Source: Paralcaligenes sp. KSB-10 | GTDB lineage: Bacteria > Pseudomonadota > Gammaproteobacteria > Burkholderiales > Burkholderiaceae_B | Direction: 5' to 3' | Assembly: GCF_021266465.1 (NCBI RefSeq) | Contig: NZ_CP089848.1 | Location: 62,001 to 126,000 of the forward strand | Length of the DNA: 64,000 nt | Shown: positions 18,464-27,060 of the stretch, piece after piece | Numbering within the stretch: position 1 is the stretch's first letter | How the letters are laid out: every line of letters starts with the position of its first letter | Translations under genes and position numbers: made by a program | The notes under the pieces: model-generated | The model's input: only the letters and a program-made list of their open reading frames with translations | Told to the model about the DNA's origin: nothing | Databases searched by the model: none

Positions 18464-19174
18464 ATGAATTCCCTGCCTAGTATTTCCTCGGTAGCCTTCC
18501 TGATTGCCGACCCGACCCGGGCGGCCATGCTGCTGGCCCTGCTGGACGGGCGCGCCCGGCCGGCGGGCGAGTTGGCGTATGCCGCGGGAATTACCGCCCA
18601 AACTGCCAGTGCGCATTTGTCCAAGATGCTGGAAGGCGGCCTGCTTTTGTGCGAGAAAGAAGGGCGGCACCGTTACTATCGGCTGGCGGGCCCGCATGTG
18701 GCCCAGGCACTTGAAAGTCTGGCGGTGATCAGGCCTTCGATCCGGCGCAAACCCCTGAGCCGGCTTGCCAAAGATCTGCATATGGCCCGTTGTTGTTATG
18801 ACCACCTGGCCGGCCAGTTAGGGGTGGCTGTGACGCAGGCATTGGTTCTGCGCGGCTTTCTTGTTCCCGCGGAGGAAAAGCGTTATGACGTGACCTCCGC
18901 TGGTGCGAGGTGGTTTGAGGCAATGGGAATTGATATGCCGGCGCTCAAGCCCACTCGGCGGGGGATTGCCCGGCAATGCCTGGACTGGACGGAGCGTTCC
19001 CATCATCTGGCGGGACCGCTGGGTGTTCAATTCATGGCGACCTTGTGCGCGTCAGGGTGGCTGCGGCGTTCGAAATCGTCTCGCCTGATTCGGGTGACGC
19101 CGCAAGGATGGGCCGGTTTCAAGGAACAGCTTGGCATAGACTCGCAGTCTGTGGCTTGTTCATCTCCTACCTGA
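18464..19174 (+). CDS. ArsR-family winged-helix transcriptional regulator
   Basis: A 236-residue regulator starting at ATG 18464 behind GGAGG. The winged helix is within the first 100 residues: FLIADPTRAAMLLALLDG, then GELAYAAGITAQTASAHLSKM as the HTH, and GRHRYYRLAGP as the wing. The C-terminal 130 residues are longer than in small metal sensors and lack an obvious Cys metal site, so a small organic ligand is more likely. It is divergent from the DHA2 exporter, which it probably represses. Confidence 0.9.
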   Translation: MNSLPSISSVAFLIADPTRAAMLLALLDGRARPAGELAYAAGITAQTASAHLSKMLEGGLLLCEKEGRHRYYRLAGPHVAQALESLAVIRPSIRRKPLSRLAKDLHMARCCYDHLAGQLGVAVTQALVLRGFLVPAEEKRYDVTSAGARWFEAMGIDMPALKPTRRGIARQCLDWTERSHHLAGPLGVQFMATLCASGWLRRSKSSRLIRVTPQGWAGFKEQLGIDSQSVACSSPT

Positions 19175-19197
19175 TCTGGCTGGTGCCGCACGCCGGC

Positions 19198-19893
19198 TCA
19201 GTATGAAAAATCGGCCGCCGGCGCCAGGGTTTGTATCCACCACACAAGCGCGGCGATGGCCAGCCCCAGCAGAGTTGCACCCAGCCGCACAAGCCACGAG
19301 TCGCGCGCGCCCGGAAGGCATGCCTGATGTTCGGCATTGACGGGCGCGTTGCCGTGAATCATAGGGCCCATCAAGTTCTTGCCTTGCCGCCGGTACCAGG
19401 CGATGGCGCCGACATGCAGGCTGACCAGGGCTATCATGAGCCATTGATTCATGTCATGCAGCTCGGTCAGGGTGTTGGACCAGGCGTCGCTTAAATACGC
19501 GAGCGGCCCGGTGGTCATGACGTCGTCATTGGCAAACAGGCCGCTGAAGGCCTGGAAGCCGAATACAGCGAGCAGGGTCACCACCGAGAGCGCGCCCAGG
19601 GGGTTGTGGCCGGCTATGTGCGGTGTTTTGCCCTGCAAGTAGCTCAGGATATAGCGGGGGCCGTGGATGAATTGGGTGAATCGGGCATAACGGGGGCCGC
19701 AAAAACCCCAGATAACTCGAAACAGGATCAGGCCGAGGATGCACAGGCCGAAGCGCACATGCCAGTCCATCCATAGGCCACCGAGCTTGACCGTGATAAA
19801 AGAGCCGATAACGCACAACACCAGGGCCCAGTGGAACAGGCGGGTAGGAAGATCCCAGACGCGAATCATTGCGGTATGTTTGCTCGTGGACAT
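19198..19893 (-). CDS. Cytochrome b561-type membrane cytochrome b
   Basis: A 231-residue integral membrane protein with about five hydrophobic helices. Candidate haem ligands are the histidines in LPTRLFHWALV, WMDWHVRFGL and IALVSLHVGAIAWY, which match the Ni/Fe-hydrogenase b-type cytochrome / b561 family. It would carry electrons between the quinone pool and a partner protein. No hydrogenase or cytochrome c gene is adjacent. It lies at the 3' end of a run of small genes of unknown function, 33 nt after the nearest. Confidence 0.9.
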   Translation of the reverse strand: MSTSKHTAMIRVWDLPTRLFHWALVLCVIGSFITVKLGGLWMDWHVRFGLCILGLILFRVIWGFCGPRYARFTQFIHGPRYILSYLQGKTPHIAGHNPLGALSVVTLLAVFGFQAFSGLFANDDVMTTGPLAYLSDAWSNTLTELHDMNQWLMIALVSLHVGAIAWYRRQGKNLMGPMIHGNAPVNAEHQACLPGARDSWLVRLGATLLGLAIAALVWWIQTLAPAADFSY

Positions 19894-19926
19894 TCGAATT
19901 GATCCCGTCGGCGATGCCGGCTGATG

Positions 19927-20265
19927 TCAGTGCAAGTGAGTCTTGTTGGAGCGTTTCAGCAAATCCATCAGACAGGCCTTCAGGCCGGAGGAAAAGATCG
20001 GCACAAATTGCAGGCGGCCGGTTTCATCAATAATGGATTTTATTTCTATGGACTGCTGAGTAAAAGCCTGAGTTCCCCGGGCGTTTTTCTGGTAGGCCTG
20101 CAATAGCTTGTTGGCGGCGGCCTGTGCCTGAAATTGCCGGATTTCGGGGGTGTCGGTTTTTGTCGCGTAATGGGTTACCAAACGCTCCATATCGTCGAGA
20201 AACAGGCTCAGTGCAAAATCGCCACGGCATTCGGGGCGTTCATAGCCCCATTGGGGTGTTGTCAT
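19927..20265 (-). CDS. Hypothetical small protein, tandem paralogue A
   Basis: About 112 residues starting at ATG 20265 (MTTPQWGYERP). No known domain recognised and no signal peptide. It resembles the protein encoded immediately upstream: both share WG[YF]..P[ED]C..., an F-x-AQ-x-A helix with LL..Y, and a Q-S-I-x-[IL] strand. The genes are separated by only 7 nt. It ends with a basic tail (KRSNKTH). Likely cytoplasmic; the paired paralogues may form a heterodimer. Function unknown. Confidence 0.75.
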   Translation of the reverse strand: MTTPQWGYERPECRGDFALSLFLDDMERLVTHYATKTDTPEIRQFQAQAAANKLLQAYQKNARGTQAFTQQSIEIKSIIDETGRLQFVPIFSSGLKACLMDLLKRSNKTHLH

Positions 20266-20272
20266 GTCGGGC

Positions 20273-20635
20273 CTAATTAATGGTGTGCGATGCCTGCTGT
20301 GTTTGCATGTCGAGAATAAGCTGTTCGAGGTGGGGTGAGGTGTGCAAAGCGAGCACCGGTGTCGAACTGGCATCGGAATCGTCGCGTTCCAGGTGCAGGG
20401 TAATGCTTTGTCCTTCGAAGGCGGCAGGATTGGCCTGAATTTGCACATACTGGTTCAACAGGCGATCGACGGCTTTTTGGGCTTCGAAAAGTTGAGTCGA
20501 CAGTGTTGAGGCCGAATGCAGTTCGAATTGCTGTTCGATGGTTTTGGCCAAATCCCAGCTAAAAAACATCAGGGCCTTTTGGCCGAAGCAGTCAGGGTGC
20601 AAGAAGCCCCAAGTTTGGTTGGCTGCAGAAGTCAA
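20273..20635 (-). CDS. Hypothetical small protein, tandem paralogue B
   Basis: About 120 residues. The frame opens with TTG at 20635. The region before the first internal ATG (20569) aligns with the N-terminus of the downstream paralogue (WGFLHPDCFG versus WGYERPECRG), so the upstream TTG is preferred. AAAGAA lies a few nt before it. The middle FEAQKAVDRLLNQYVQ corresponds to FQAQAAANKLLQAYQK in the partner. No membrane segment or known domain. Likely translated with the following gene; function unknown. Confidence 0.7.
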   Translation of the reverse strand: MTSAANQTWGFLHPDCFGQKALMFFSWDLAKTIEQQFELHSASTLSTQLFEAQKAVDRLLNQYVQIQANPAAFEGQSITLHLERDDSDASSTPVLALHTSPHLEQLILDMQTQQASHTIN

Positions 20636-20704
20636 AATCGTTCTTTAAATAAAAAAGTAAGGGTCTGGAAACTACGACAAGGCCGGATCTGGAGGCGGCC
20701 CGGC

Positions 20705-21199
20705 TTACTGTCTGCCTTGCCTGATGGTTTTGCCATCGTAAACGTAGATATCGATTTTATCCGGCTTTTGGCTGTTGGGTGTGGCAAGCGTGAATTTATG
20801 GCCTTTTACCGATACTTTGATCTGGCTCGAGCAGGAACCGAATTCCGCCGACATTTTATATCCGCCCTTGCGCACTGTTATCCATCGGTACACGATGGGG
20901 CATATGCTGTTGCCGCTATTAATGGAAACCAGCGCTGCCAGGGCCTTGGGCATGGCGAATGCATAGGGAATATTGAGCAAGCCTTCGATTTTCGGCTGCA
21001 GTTCGACGTTATCGAGCATAAGCCGCGATTCATAGATGTAGTCGCTGGCTTTGATGCTGAGCGTGCCATAGGGCGTAGGCAGGGTAAGCCGGGAAGGGGC
21101 AATCGGCCAATCGGCCGGTGTTGCCCAGCTGGATCCGCATGCCAGGGAAAGCACGGCGATGTTCAGGAGCCGAGAGAAGGTCACAAGGTAATGACGCAT
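20705..21199 (-). CDS. Hypothetical exported protein
   Basis: A 164-residue protein with a signal peptide (MRHYLVTFSRLL, hydrophobic IAVLSLACG, cleavage near SSWA-TPADW). The mature part appears beta-rich and contains two cysteines (NSICPIVYRW and FGSCSSQIKV) that could form a disulfide. It is probably periplasmic. It lies upstream of the two tandem paralogues on the same strand (69-nt gap). No family recognised. Confidence 0.72.
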   Translation of the reverse strand: MRHYLVTFSRLLNIAVLSLACGSSWATPADWPIAPSRLTLPTPYGTLSIKASDYIYESRLMLDNVELQPKIEGLLNIPYAFAMPKALAALVSINSGNSICPIVYRWITVRKGGYKMSAEFGSCSSQIKVSVKGHKFTLATPNSQKPDKIDIYVYDGKTIRQGRQ

Positions 21200-21401
21200 G
21201 GCATGCTGTTTATGCTGAAATATTACGTCGATAAACGAGCACTTTGTTACAAATGCCTGGAAAAAAAATACAAAAGGTGTAACTGCTATTACATTTCATT
21301 TTTTGCTTTTTAGCAAGGTGAGCCGGCTCGGCCGGTTGGCGGAGACCCCTCTGTCTGCCGCGGAGGAACCTGGCCATTTGGCTGAGCCTGCGCGGAAAGC
21401 C

Positions 21402-21596
21402 TCAAAGCGTGCTCGCCATCAAATAGACCAACACGACAAACAGCAGGGAAAAGTACACTGCAATGCCGATGACAACGCTTTTGAGGGCATTTTTTAGCTG
21501 TTGCGGCAATGGCAGGGACCGACCCTGGCGATGACTGATCCAGTACCAGGAGCCGGCCATGGCCAAAAGGCTAACTAAGAATATTCCAGCTTTCAT
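21402..21596 (-). CDS. Small two-TM membrane protein, hypothetical
   Basis: A 64-residue protein with two hydrophobic segments, IFLVSLLAMAGSWYWI and VVIGIAVYFSLLFVVLVYL, separated by a basic loop (SHRQGRSLPLPQQLKNALK). ATG 21596 has AAGG nearby. The hydropathy pattern is too regular for chance, but no named family is recognised. It stands alone upstream of the exported protein gene; the 202-nt gap between them is A/T-rich with no clear element. Confidence 0.65.
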   Translation of the reverse strand: MKAGIFLVSLLAMAGSWYWISHRQGRSLPLPQQLKNALKSVVIGIAVYFSLLFVVLVYLMASTL

Positions 21597-21646
21597 GCCT
21601 TATTTTAGCCACCCACCGGTTTTTCCGGAGGAACGAGCGCTGCCGT

Positions 21647-22837
21647 TCAACCGGGGTGAGTCATTTTTTGTATGTCCTGGGCTTCATATCCCAGGCTTTC
21701 CATGATTTCGCGTGTGTGCTCGCCTATGCGTGCAATGGGCGTGCGCGGCTGCAGGCGCTCGCCGTCGAGCGAAATGGGTAGCAGGGGCATGTCGGTGACG
21801 GAGCCATCTTCGAGCTCCTGTTTGCCAAGCCCGCCGCTGGCAATCAGGTGAGGGTCGTCGAAGAGCTGTTCGGGCCGGGTTATGGCAGCGAAAGGTATGT
21901 TTTTTTGCTCGAATTCCTGCGCCAGTCGAACGCCGTCGAACTGTTTCAGCGTGGCGCGCAGTTCGGGGATGAGCCAGTCGCGCGCAAGGACGCGATCGTT
22001 ATTGCTGGCGAGCCGGGCATCGGCATGCAGATCGGGGCGGCCGACGATTTCACATAAGGTCTTCCATTGGGCATCGCCCGTGGCGGCGATAAACATCTGT
22101 TCGCCGCCGGCCAGCTCGAAGGTGTCGTATATACCCCATGCGCTGATGCGTTCGGGCATGGGGGCGGCGGCCTGACCTGTCACTATGTATTGCTGCATAT
22201 GCTGGGCCGAAAGCAGCACGCAGTTTTCAAACAGTGCGCTCTGGACTTCTTTGCCCATGCGGGTATTGTTGCGCTGGAACAAGGCCGCCAGGACTCCCAG
22301 CGCACCGAACATGCCGCCCATGATGTCGTTGACTGAACTGCCCGCCCGCAGGGGGCGTCCGACCGGCCCCGTCATATAGGCCAGGCCGGCCATCATCTGT
22401 ACGACTTCATCCAGCGCCAGGCGTTTTTCGTACGGACCGCTCAGGAAACCTTTGTGCGATGCGTAAATCAAGCCAGGGTTATCGAGCTTGAGCGTGGCGT
22501 AATCCAGGCCGAGTGCGGCCATGCGCCCCGGTTTGAAGTTCTCCACAAAGACATCCGCGGTATGGATGAGTTTGCGCAGCGCCTCGAGTTGCTGCGGTTT
22601 GTTCACATCCAGGGCAACGCTTTTCTTGTTGCGGTTGAAAGTGCGGAAGAAGCCTGCCCCCGCCCCGAGCAAGGTGCGGGTGCGGTCGCCTTGCGGCGGC
22701 TCGACTTTGATGACTTCGGCGCCCAAGTCGCCCAGAATCATGCCGCAAGTCGGGCCCATGACCATATGCGTCATTTCGACGACGCGGATCCCCGCCAGCG
22801 GGAGAGCGGGAGTTGATGTGGGTTGCGGATGAGTCAT
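21647..22837 (-). CDS. Class III CoA-transferase (CaiB/BaiF family)
   Basis: A 396-residue family III CoA-transferase. The N-terminus has GIRVVEMTHMVMGPTCGMILGDLGAEVIKVEPP. The catalytic aspartate is in the family position of DVFVENFKPG (ENFKPG motif), followed by YASHKGFLSGPY. It moves CoA between carboxylic acids without ATP. It is 3 nt after an HMG-CoA-lyase-like gene, which suggests a two-step route: activation of a 3-hydroxy acid, then cleavage. A LysR gene and a Bug receptor gene sit upstream on the same strand. Confidence 0.94.
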   Translation of the reverse strand: MTHPQPTSTPALPLAGIRVVEMTHMVMGPTCGMILGDLGAEVIKVEPPQGDRTRTLLGAGAGFFRTFNRNKKSVALDVNKPQQLEALRKLIHTADVFVENFKPGRMAALGLDYATLKLDNPGLIYASHKGFLSGPYEKRLALDEVVQMMAGLAYMTGPVGRPLRAGSSVNDIMGGMFGALGVLAALFQRNNTRMGKEVQSALFENCVLLSAQHMQQYIVTGQAAAPMPERISAWGIYDTFELAGGEQMFIAATGDAQWKTLCEIVGRPDLHADARLASNNDRVLARDWLIPELRATLKQFDGVRLAQEFEQKNIPFAAITRPEQLFDDPHLIASGGLGKQELEDGSVTDMPLLPISLDGERLQPRTPIARIGEHTREIMESLGYEAQDIQKMTHPG

Positions 22838-22840
22838 GGC

Positions 22841-23776
22841 TTATTGGACTGGCGACAGGAGATAGGTTTCGGGAATGCCGGCGCGCGCGATAAATCCGTA
22901 CAGCGGCTCGTTGGGCAGGCCTTCCTGGAGAATATGCCGGCTGGCTATCAGTTTCGCCAGATCTACTCCGGTGGCGTAGCCCATGCTTTCCAGCATGAAC
23001 ACCAGGTCTTCCGTGACCACGTTGCCGGTAGCGCCCGGCGCATGAGGGCAGCCCCCCAGGCCGGCCAGCGAGGCGTCGAATTCCCGGATGCCGTGTTCCA
23101 GCGCAACCAGGGTATTGGGCAGGCCCATGCCGCGGGTATCGTGAAAATGCATGGATGTGAATTTCGGCCCGGCAATTTCTTTTACGTCTTCTATGACTTG
23201 TCCGACCTGCAGGGGGGTGGCATGGCCGGTCGTGTCTGCCAGGGCTATGACATCGGCACCGGCATCCAGGCATTTCCTGACTATGTCGCACACTGCGCGC
23301 ACGGTTACAACGCCTTGCAGAGTACAGCCGAACACCGTCGACAAGCCGGCGATCAGTTTTACCGAGCTGTTTTCTCGATCGAGGCATGTGCGTATTCTGG
23401 AGAATTCAGCCACCATGTCGTCGGGCGTGCGGCGCACATTGGCCAGGCTGTGGGCCATGCTGACCGAGATCGGCGCAACGATGCGGTCCGCTCCGGCCGC
23501 GACGGCATTCACGGCCCCTTTTTCATTGGGCACCAGCGCGGTGACGGCCAGGTCGGCATAGCGCTTGGCATAGGCGACGACCATGGCGGCGTCGGCCATC
23601 TGCGGCAGCAGTTTGGGTGGCACGAACGAAGCGATTTCCATGTGTCGTATGCCCGATTGATAGGCGGCATCGATCCACCGGATCTTGTTTTCGGTCGACA
23701 TGGTTTGGGCCACGCTTTGCAGGCCGTCGCGCAATCCGACCTCCTGGACAATGACCCGAGGGTTTGCTTGAATCAT
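22841..23776 (-). CDS. HMG-CoA lyase-family protein
   Basis: A 311-residue TIM-barrel lyase. ATG 23776 gives MIQANPRVIVQEVGLRDGLQ, the usual N-terminus; the longer frame to 24025 is a poor, Cys/Arg-rich extension. Metal ligands are expected at D in GLRDG and at HxH in MHFHDTRGMG. The catalytic loop is GGCPHAPGATGNVVTEDLV with its cysteine. Typical reaction: 3-hydroxy-3-methylglutaryl-CoA to acetoacetate and acetyl-CoA; citramalyl-CoA-like substrates are possible. It is paired with the downstream CoA-transferase. LysR-type dyads lie 84-102 nt upstream of the start. Confidence 0.93.
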   Translation of the reverse strand: MIQANPRVIVQEVGLRDGLQSVAQTMSTENKIRWIDAAYQSGIRHMEIASFVPPKLLPQMADAAMVVAYAKRYADLAVTALVPNEKGAVNAVAAGADRIVAPISVSMAHSLANVRRTPDDMVAEFSRIRTCLDRENSSVKLIAGLSTVFGCTLQGVVTVRAVCDIVRKCLDAGADVIALADTTGHATPLQVGQVIEDVKEIAGPKFTSMHFHDTRGMGLPNTLVALEHGIREFDASLAGLGGCPHAPGATGNVVTEDLVFMLESMGYATGVDLAKLIASRHILQEGLPNEPLYGFIARAGIPETYLLSPVQ

Positions 23777-23847
23777 GATGGACTCTATCAATAAGTGGTG
23801 CGTGGATTCGAGTCTATAGAAATACGCGGCGCGGCATAATGGCTTGT

Positions 23848-23878
23848 CCGCGATGGCATCCATCGCGGATGGCGATGG
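23848..23878. promoter_or_regulatory. Triple half-site LysR-type box before HMG-CoA lyase gene
   Basis: GCGATGG (23850-23856), CCATCGC (23860-23866) and GCGATGG (23872-23878) are alternating half-sites. The second pair, CCATCGC-N5-GCGATGG, obeys the LysR T-N11-A rule. The first pair also makes a 9-bp perfect inverted repeat. It lies between the LysR stop and the lyase gene. Confidence 0.55.
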
Positions 23879-23885
23879 CGCGCGC

Positions 23886-24788
23886 TCAGGACTCCGGCGG
23901 CAGGCGCTCCAGCAGATGATCGAGCAGGCGCTGCGCCGGAATGGACAGGCTGTCGGTCCGGCGCCTGCAGATGATGAAACGCCGAGTGGCCCAGGCGTCC
24001 TCCAGCGGGAGCACGCGCAATCCATAGATATGGCTGTAGCGCACCACGGCTTCCAGGGGCAGCACCGCTACGGCCAGGCCGGCCTGGACGAAACGGCAGG
24101 CGGCGTCGAAGGTGGTGATGTGAGTCCGATAGCGCAGTTCAACGCCTTTTTCGGCGGCAATGCGGGACATCAGGACATTGATGGCGGCATTGGGCGAAAA
24201 GCCGATCTGATCGTAGTGTATGGATTCTTCGAATAACAAAGAGCTTCTGCCGGCCAATGGATGCGTATCGTGGACGACCAGGGCGAAGTGATCTGTCCGG
24301 TAGGGAATCGTGAGCAGCTCCCCGGTGGAAATAAAATCGCGGCAAATGCCGATGTCGGCGCTGCCATCCATTACGCCGCGCGCCACTTCCGGGCTGATCC
24401 GTTCTTCGAGATCGACCCGGATATGCTCGTATTTCTTGAAGAAGGACGTGAGTTCCTCCGGCACGAACTCGGTAATCGAGGAGACGTTGGCAAGCAGCCT
24501 CACATGGCCTTTTACGCCACAGGCGTACTCGCTGAGTTCGCTGTGCAGCTTGTTCATGTTGCCGATCAGGTTTCGGGCATGCCGCAACAGGACCAGACCC
24601 GCCGCCGTGGGAACGACGCCTTTCTGGCTTCGGGACAACAAGGAGGTGCCTATGGATTTTTCTATATCGGCGATACGCTTGCTGATCGCCGCCGAAGACA
24701 TGATTTCACGCTCGGCGGCCTGGGCAATGCTGCCTTCTTCGCAAACGGCAATAAACAAGTAAAGCGAGGTCGGATCGACTTTCCACAC
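23886..24788 (-). CDS. LysR-type transcriptional regulator
   Basis: About 300 residues from GTG 24788, preceded by GGAG with 8-nt spacing; this gives the standard LysR length, whereas the frame to 24896 has a proline-rich leader. The N-terminal winged HTH is in GSIAQAAEREIMSSAAISKRI. The C-terminal periplasmic-binding-like effector domain spans about residues 90-300. It lies between the Bug receptor and the lyase/CoA-transferase genes and probably controls both through the CCATCGC dyads. Its sequence closely resembles the second LysR of this window (36413-37300). Confidence 0.93.
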   Translation of the reverse strand: MWKVDPTSLYLFIAVCEEGSIAQAAEREIMSSAAISKRIADIEKSIGTSLLSRSQKGVVPTAAGLVLLRHARNLIGNMNKLHSELSEYACGVKGHVRLLANVSSITEFVPEELTSFFKKYEHIRVDLEERISPEVARGVMDGSADIGICRDFISTGELLTIPYRTDHFALVVHDTHPLAGRSSLLFEESIHYDQIGFSPNAAINVLMSRIAAEKGVELRYRTHITTFDAACRFVQAGLAVAVLPLEAVVRYSHIYGLRVLPLEDAWATRRFIICRRRTDSLSIPAQRLLDHLLERLPPES

Positions 24789-24905
24789 GTTTGGATCTCC
24801 GTACTGCGGCGCCGGGTTTGGATGAATAGCAGTATAGGCGAGAGACGGAGATGTGGTCGACGGTGCGTAAGCGTTTTCCGGCCGACAGCCGCGCAATTTG
24901 TTTTG

Positions 24906-25889
24906 TTAATCGACTGCCTCGACATGCGCGGCCTTGAGCAGATCCGCACTGACTTTTATATCGTTCTGGATGGTGGCCAGCGCGTCGGCCGAACTGCTGC
25001 CGGTCGGGACAAAGCCTTGCACGGCAAACTGCTTTTTCACGTCCGGACGATTCAGGATTTCGTGAACCTTGCTTTGCAGCAGCTGGGTAATGGCCGCTGG
25101 AAGCTTGGCAGGTCCAAACAGTGCGATCCACGGATCGTAGTCATAGCCGTCCAACCCCGATTCATTCAGGGTAGGTACTTCGGGGAGCGTCGAGGAACGT
25201 TTCAGGGTTGTGACGGCCAGGGCGTGCAGCGTGCCCGCCTTGACTTGCGACAATATCGAAGGCGTTCCCAGAAAGGCGAAATCGATTTGACCGGACATCA
25301 GGTCGGTAATAAGCGGGTTGCCGCCCTTATAGGGAATATGCACGACGTCGATATTGGCTTTGGACGTGAAAAGCAGTGCGGCCAGGTGCAGGGCCGTACC
25401 CGTACCGGCCGAGCCGTAGTTGATTTTACCGGGGTGCGCCTTGGCGGCGGCGATGAGCTGGCCTACCGTCTTGTATGGCGAATTCTTGGGTACCACCAGT
25501 ACAAGCGGTGTGGTGCCGATGATCGTGATGGGAGTGATGTCTTTGATTGAGTCGTAGGGCAGGTGTTTGTGCAGGCTGGGATTGACGGCGTGGTTGGACG
25601 AAATCATGCCTATGGTGTAGCCGTTGGGGGCGGCGATGACCACCTCGCGGGTACCGGTAATATTGGAGGCTCCGGCCTTGTTTTCCACAACAAAGGACTG
25701 CTTCAGCTCAGTGCTCAGGGCGGGCGTAAAGGTGCGCGCAACGAGATCCAGTGTGGAGCCGGGCGAGCTCGGCACGATGAGGTGAACTGGATGATCGGGA
25801 TACGAGTTTGCCGCGTGGCTGGCGGTTCCAAGGGCGATACAGCCGAGTCCAAGGACTGCCTTTAAAAAATGGCGTGTGATGTGACGCAT
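24906..25889 (-). CDS. Bug-type tripartite tricarboxylate transporter receptor
   Basis: A 327-residue periplasmic receptor of the TctC/Bug family. The signal peptide ends near TASHAANSYPD. The two family loops are present: LIVPSSPGSTLDLVAR for carboxylate binding and VVIAAPNGYTIGMISS. GGAGACAG precedes ATG 25889. Bug proteins bind carboxylates or amides and often lack a local membrane partner, as here. The downstream CoA-transferase and HMG-CoA-lyase suggest a hydroxylated di- or tricarboxylate. A CCATCGC dyad lies 93 nt upstream. Confidence 0.94.
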   Translation of the reverse strand: MRHITRHFLKAVLGLGCIALGTASHAANSYPDHPVHLIVPSSPGSTLDLVARTFTPALSTELKQSFVVENKAGASNITGTREVVIAAPNGYTIGMISSNHAVNPSLHKHLPYDSIKDITPITIIGTTPLVLVVPKNSPYKTVGQLIAAAKAHPGKINYGSAGTGTALHLAALLFTSKANIDVVHIPYKGGNPLITDLMSGQIDFAFLGTPSILSQVKAGTLHALAVTTLKRSSTLPEVPTLNESGLDGYDYDPWIALFGPAKLPAAITQLLQSKVHEILNRPDVKKQFAVQGFVPTGSSSADALATIQNDIKVSADLLKAAHVEAVD

Positions 25890-25981
25890 GGAACTGTCTC
25901 CGTGATAATTATTGGTGTATGGTTCAGGAGCTAGTCTAGCGGGATCATCGTGGGTTCATAAGTACATCTTGGTTATGGACT

Positions 25982-26000
25982 CCATCGCGATTTGCGATGG
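25982..26000. promoter_or_regulatory. LysR-type box upstream of Bug receptor gene
   Basis: A perfect dyad CCATCGC-GATTT-GCGATGG, which fits T-N11-A. It shares both arms with the box before the HMG-CoA lyase gene and lies 93-111 nt upstream of the receptor start. Confidence 0.55.
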
Positions 26001-26082
26001 CACTGCGGTGCCTCGAGGCTTTGGCGTTTGCTGTTCACGTATCCTTCACCGGGTTTGGAACAGGAGAAAATACTGAAAGCAA

Positions 26083-26112
26083 AGGCCAGTCATTGAACCT
26101 CATGACTGGCCT
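26083..26112 (-). terminator. Stem-loop terminator after the 93-residue gene
   Basis: Perfect 11-bp stem AGGCCAGTCAT / ATGACTGGCCT with an 8-nt loop. On the minus strand it is followed by TTTGCTTTC. It begins 33 nt after the stop of the small gene. Confidence 0.6.
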
Positions 26113-26145
26113 GGCCGGAGGGTCTTTTTCAAGACTTGGCGCTGC

Positions 26146-26427
26146 TTAATAAATAGGGGTGCGGTTAAGGGACAGGAGTATTTCGTTCAGGGCTTGTGCC
26201 GTATTGCTGTCCTGGTTTACGGTTTTCAGCGAGGTGTCAAGCGAAGCTTCCAGCGCCGAACTGGTGGGTGCGCGCTGCGATTCCGGCAGGTCGTTAAGGT
26301 GTTCGGTAAATTTTGCCGCAAATTCTTCAACCAGGCCGGTCAGATCGGCGAAAGCGACTTGGCCGCTCTCATATTGAGCGGCAAGTCTGAGCGCGTAGGC
26401 CGAGTATTTTTCTACGATTTCGTTCAT
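26146..26427 (-). CDS. Hypothetical small helical protein
   Basis: A 93-residue protein from ATG 26427, behind a strong GGAGGATCAC. Upstream residues of the longer frame (to 26631) are proline/serine rich and rejected. The protein is acidic and mostly helical (KYSAYALRLAAQYESG, GLVEEFAAKFTEHLND). No signal peptide, membrane segment or known domain recognised. It stands alone with its own terminator; its upstream region holds three GTTTATA repeats. Function unknown. Confidence 0.7.
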   Translation of the reverse strand: MNEIVEKYSAYALRLAAQYESGQVAFADLTGLVEEFAAKFTEHLNDLPESQRAPTSSALEASLDTSLKTVNQDSNTAQALNEILLSLNRTPIY

Positions 26428-27060
26428 GATGTGATCCTCCTGGATCGATGTCGAGCGGGTCTGTTGACGGCTCGTGGTTCTAGGCAGGTTCAGGGCTTGT
26501 GATGGCAGTCCTGTGCGGTATTGACCCTTGATCGATAACGGGCTTGGAACGGTGCCGGGGAGCGGTCGGCTGTGTGCAGCGTGCGGCGAAGTGGTCGGGA
26601 ACAGGTTGTGGTCCTTGCTCCTGCAGGACAAACCCAGTTTATATGGAGTTTTCTATTTGTTTATATGAGAATTTTGTCTTTGTTTATACGTTTTTTTTAC
26701 TGCTTTGGCCGGGGGCTCGCGGAGTCCAGATCGATTGCCCGGCGTGCTTAGAATAGCAAACAATTCGCGACAAAAATGTGACAAATTGAACCTCATGGGA
26801 GGCCGGATTCCTAACCTGAAGGAGTAGCCGGCAACGGCTTTATTTATTTCGTCCGTGTCGTTTGCAGCTTCCTTTTTAGCGCCAACAGACCCTGGCGTAT
26901 TTTCGGTTCTAGCGGTTTATGGGGCTGGACGCGTTTCAGTGACTTTTGTTTTGGGCTGTTTTTAGGCTTGAGGTGTGAATTTGAACTGCCTATACCGGCT
27001 TGAGCGATGACTTTGGACGGTGCGTTGCTGTGTTGGCTGTGTAGGCGGCGGTTAATTCTA
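26428..27060. other. Non-coding stretch upstream of small gene
   Basis: No gene supported. GTTTATA occurs at 26637, 26659 and 26682 (22- and 23-nt spacing), probably in the promoter region of the leftward small gene. ATTGAACCTCATG at 26785-26797 repeats the sequence at 26092-26104. From 26820 to 27060 nothing specific is seen; a basic minus-strand frame there starts inside the neighbouring palindromic element and looks accidental. Confidence 0.5.
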
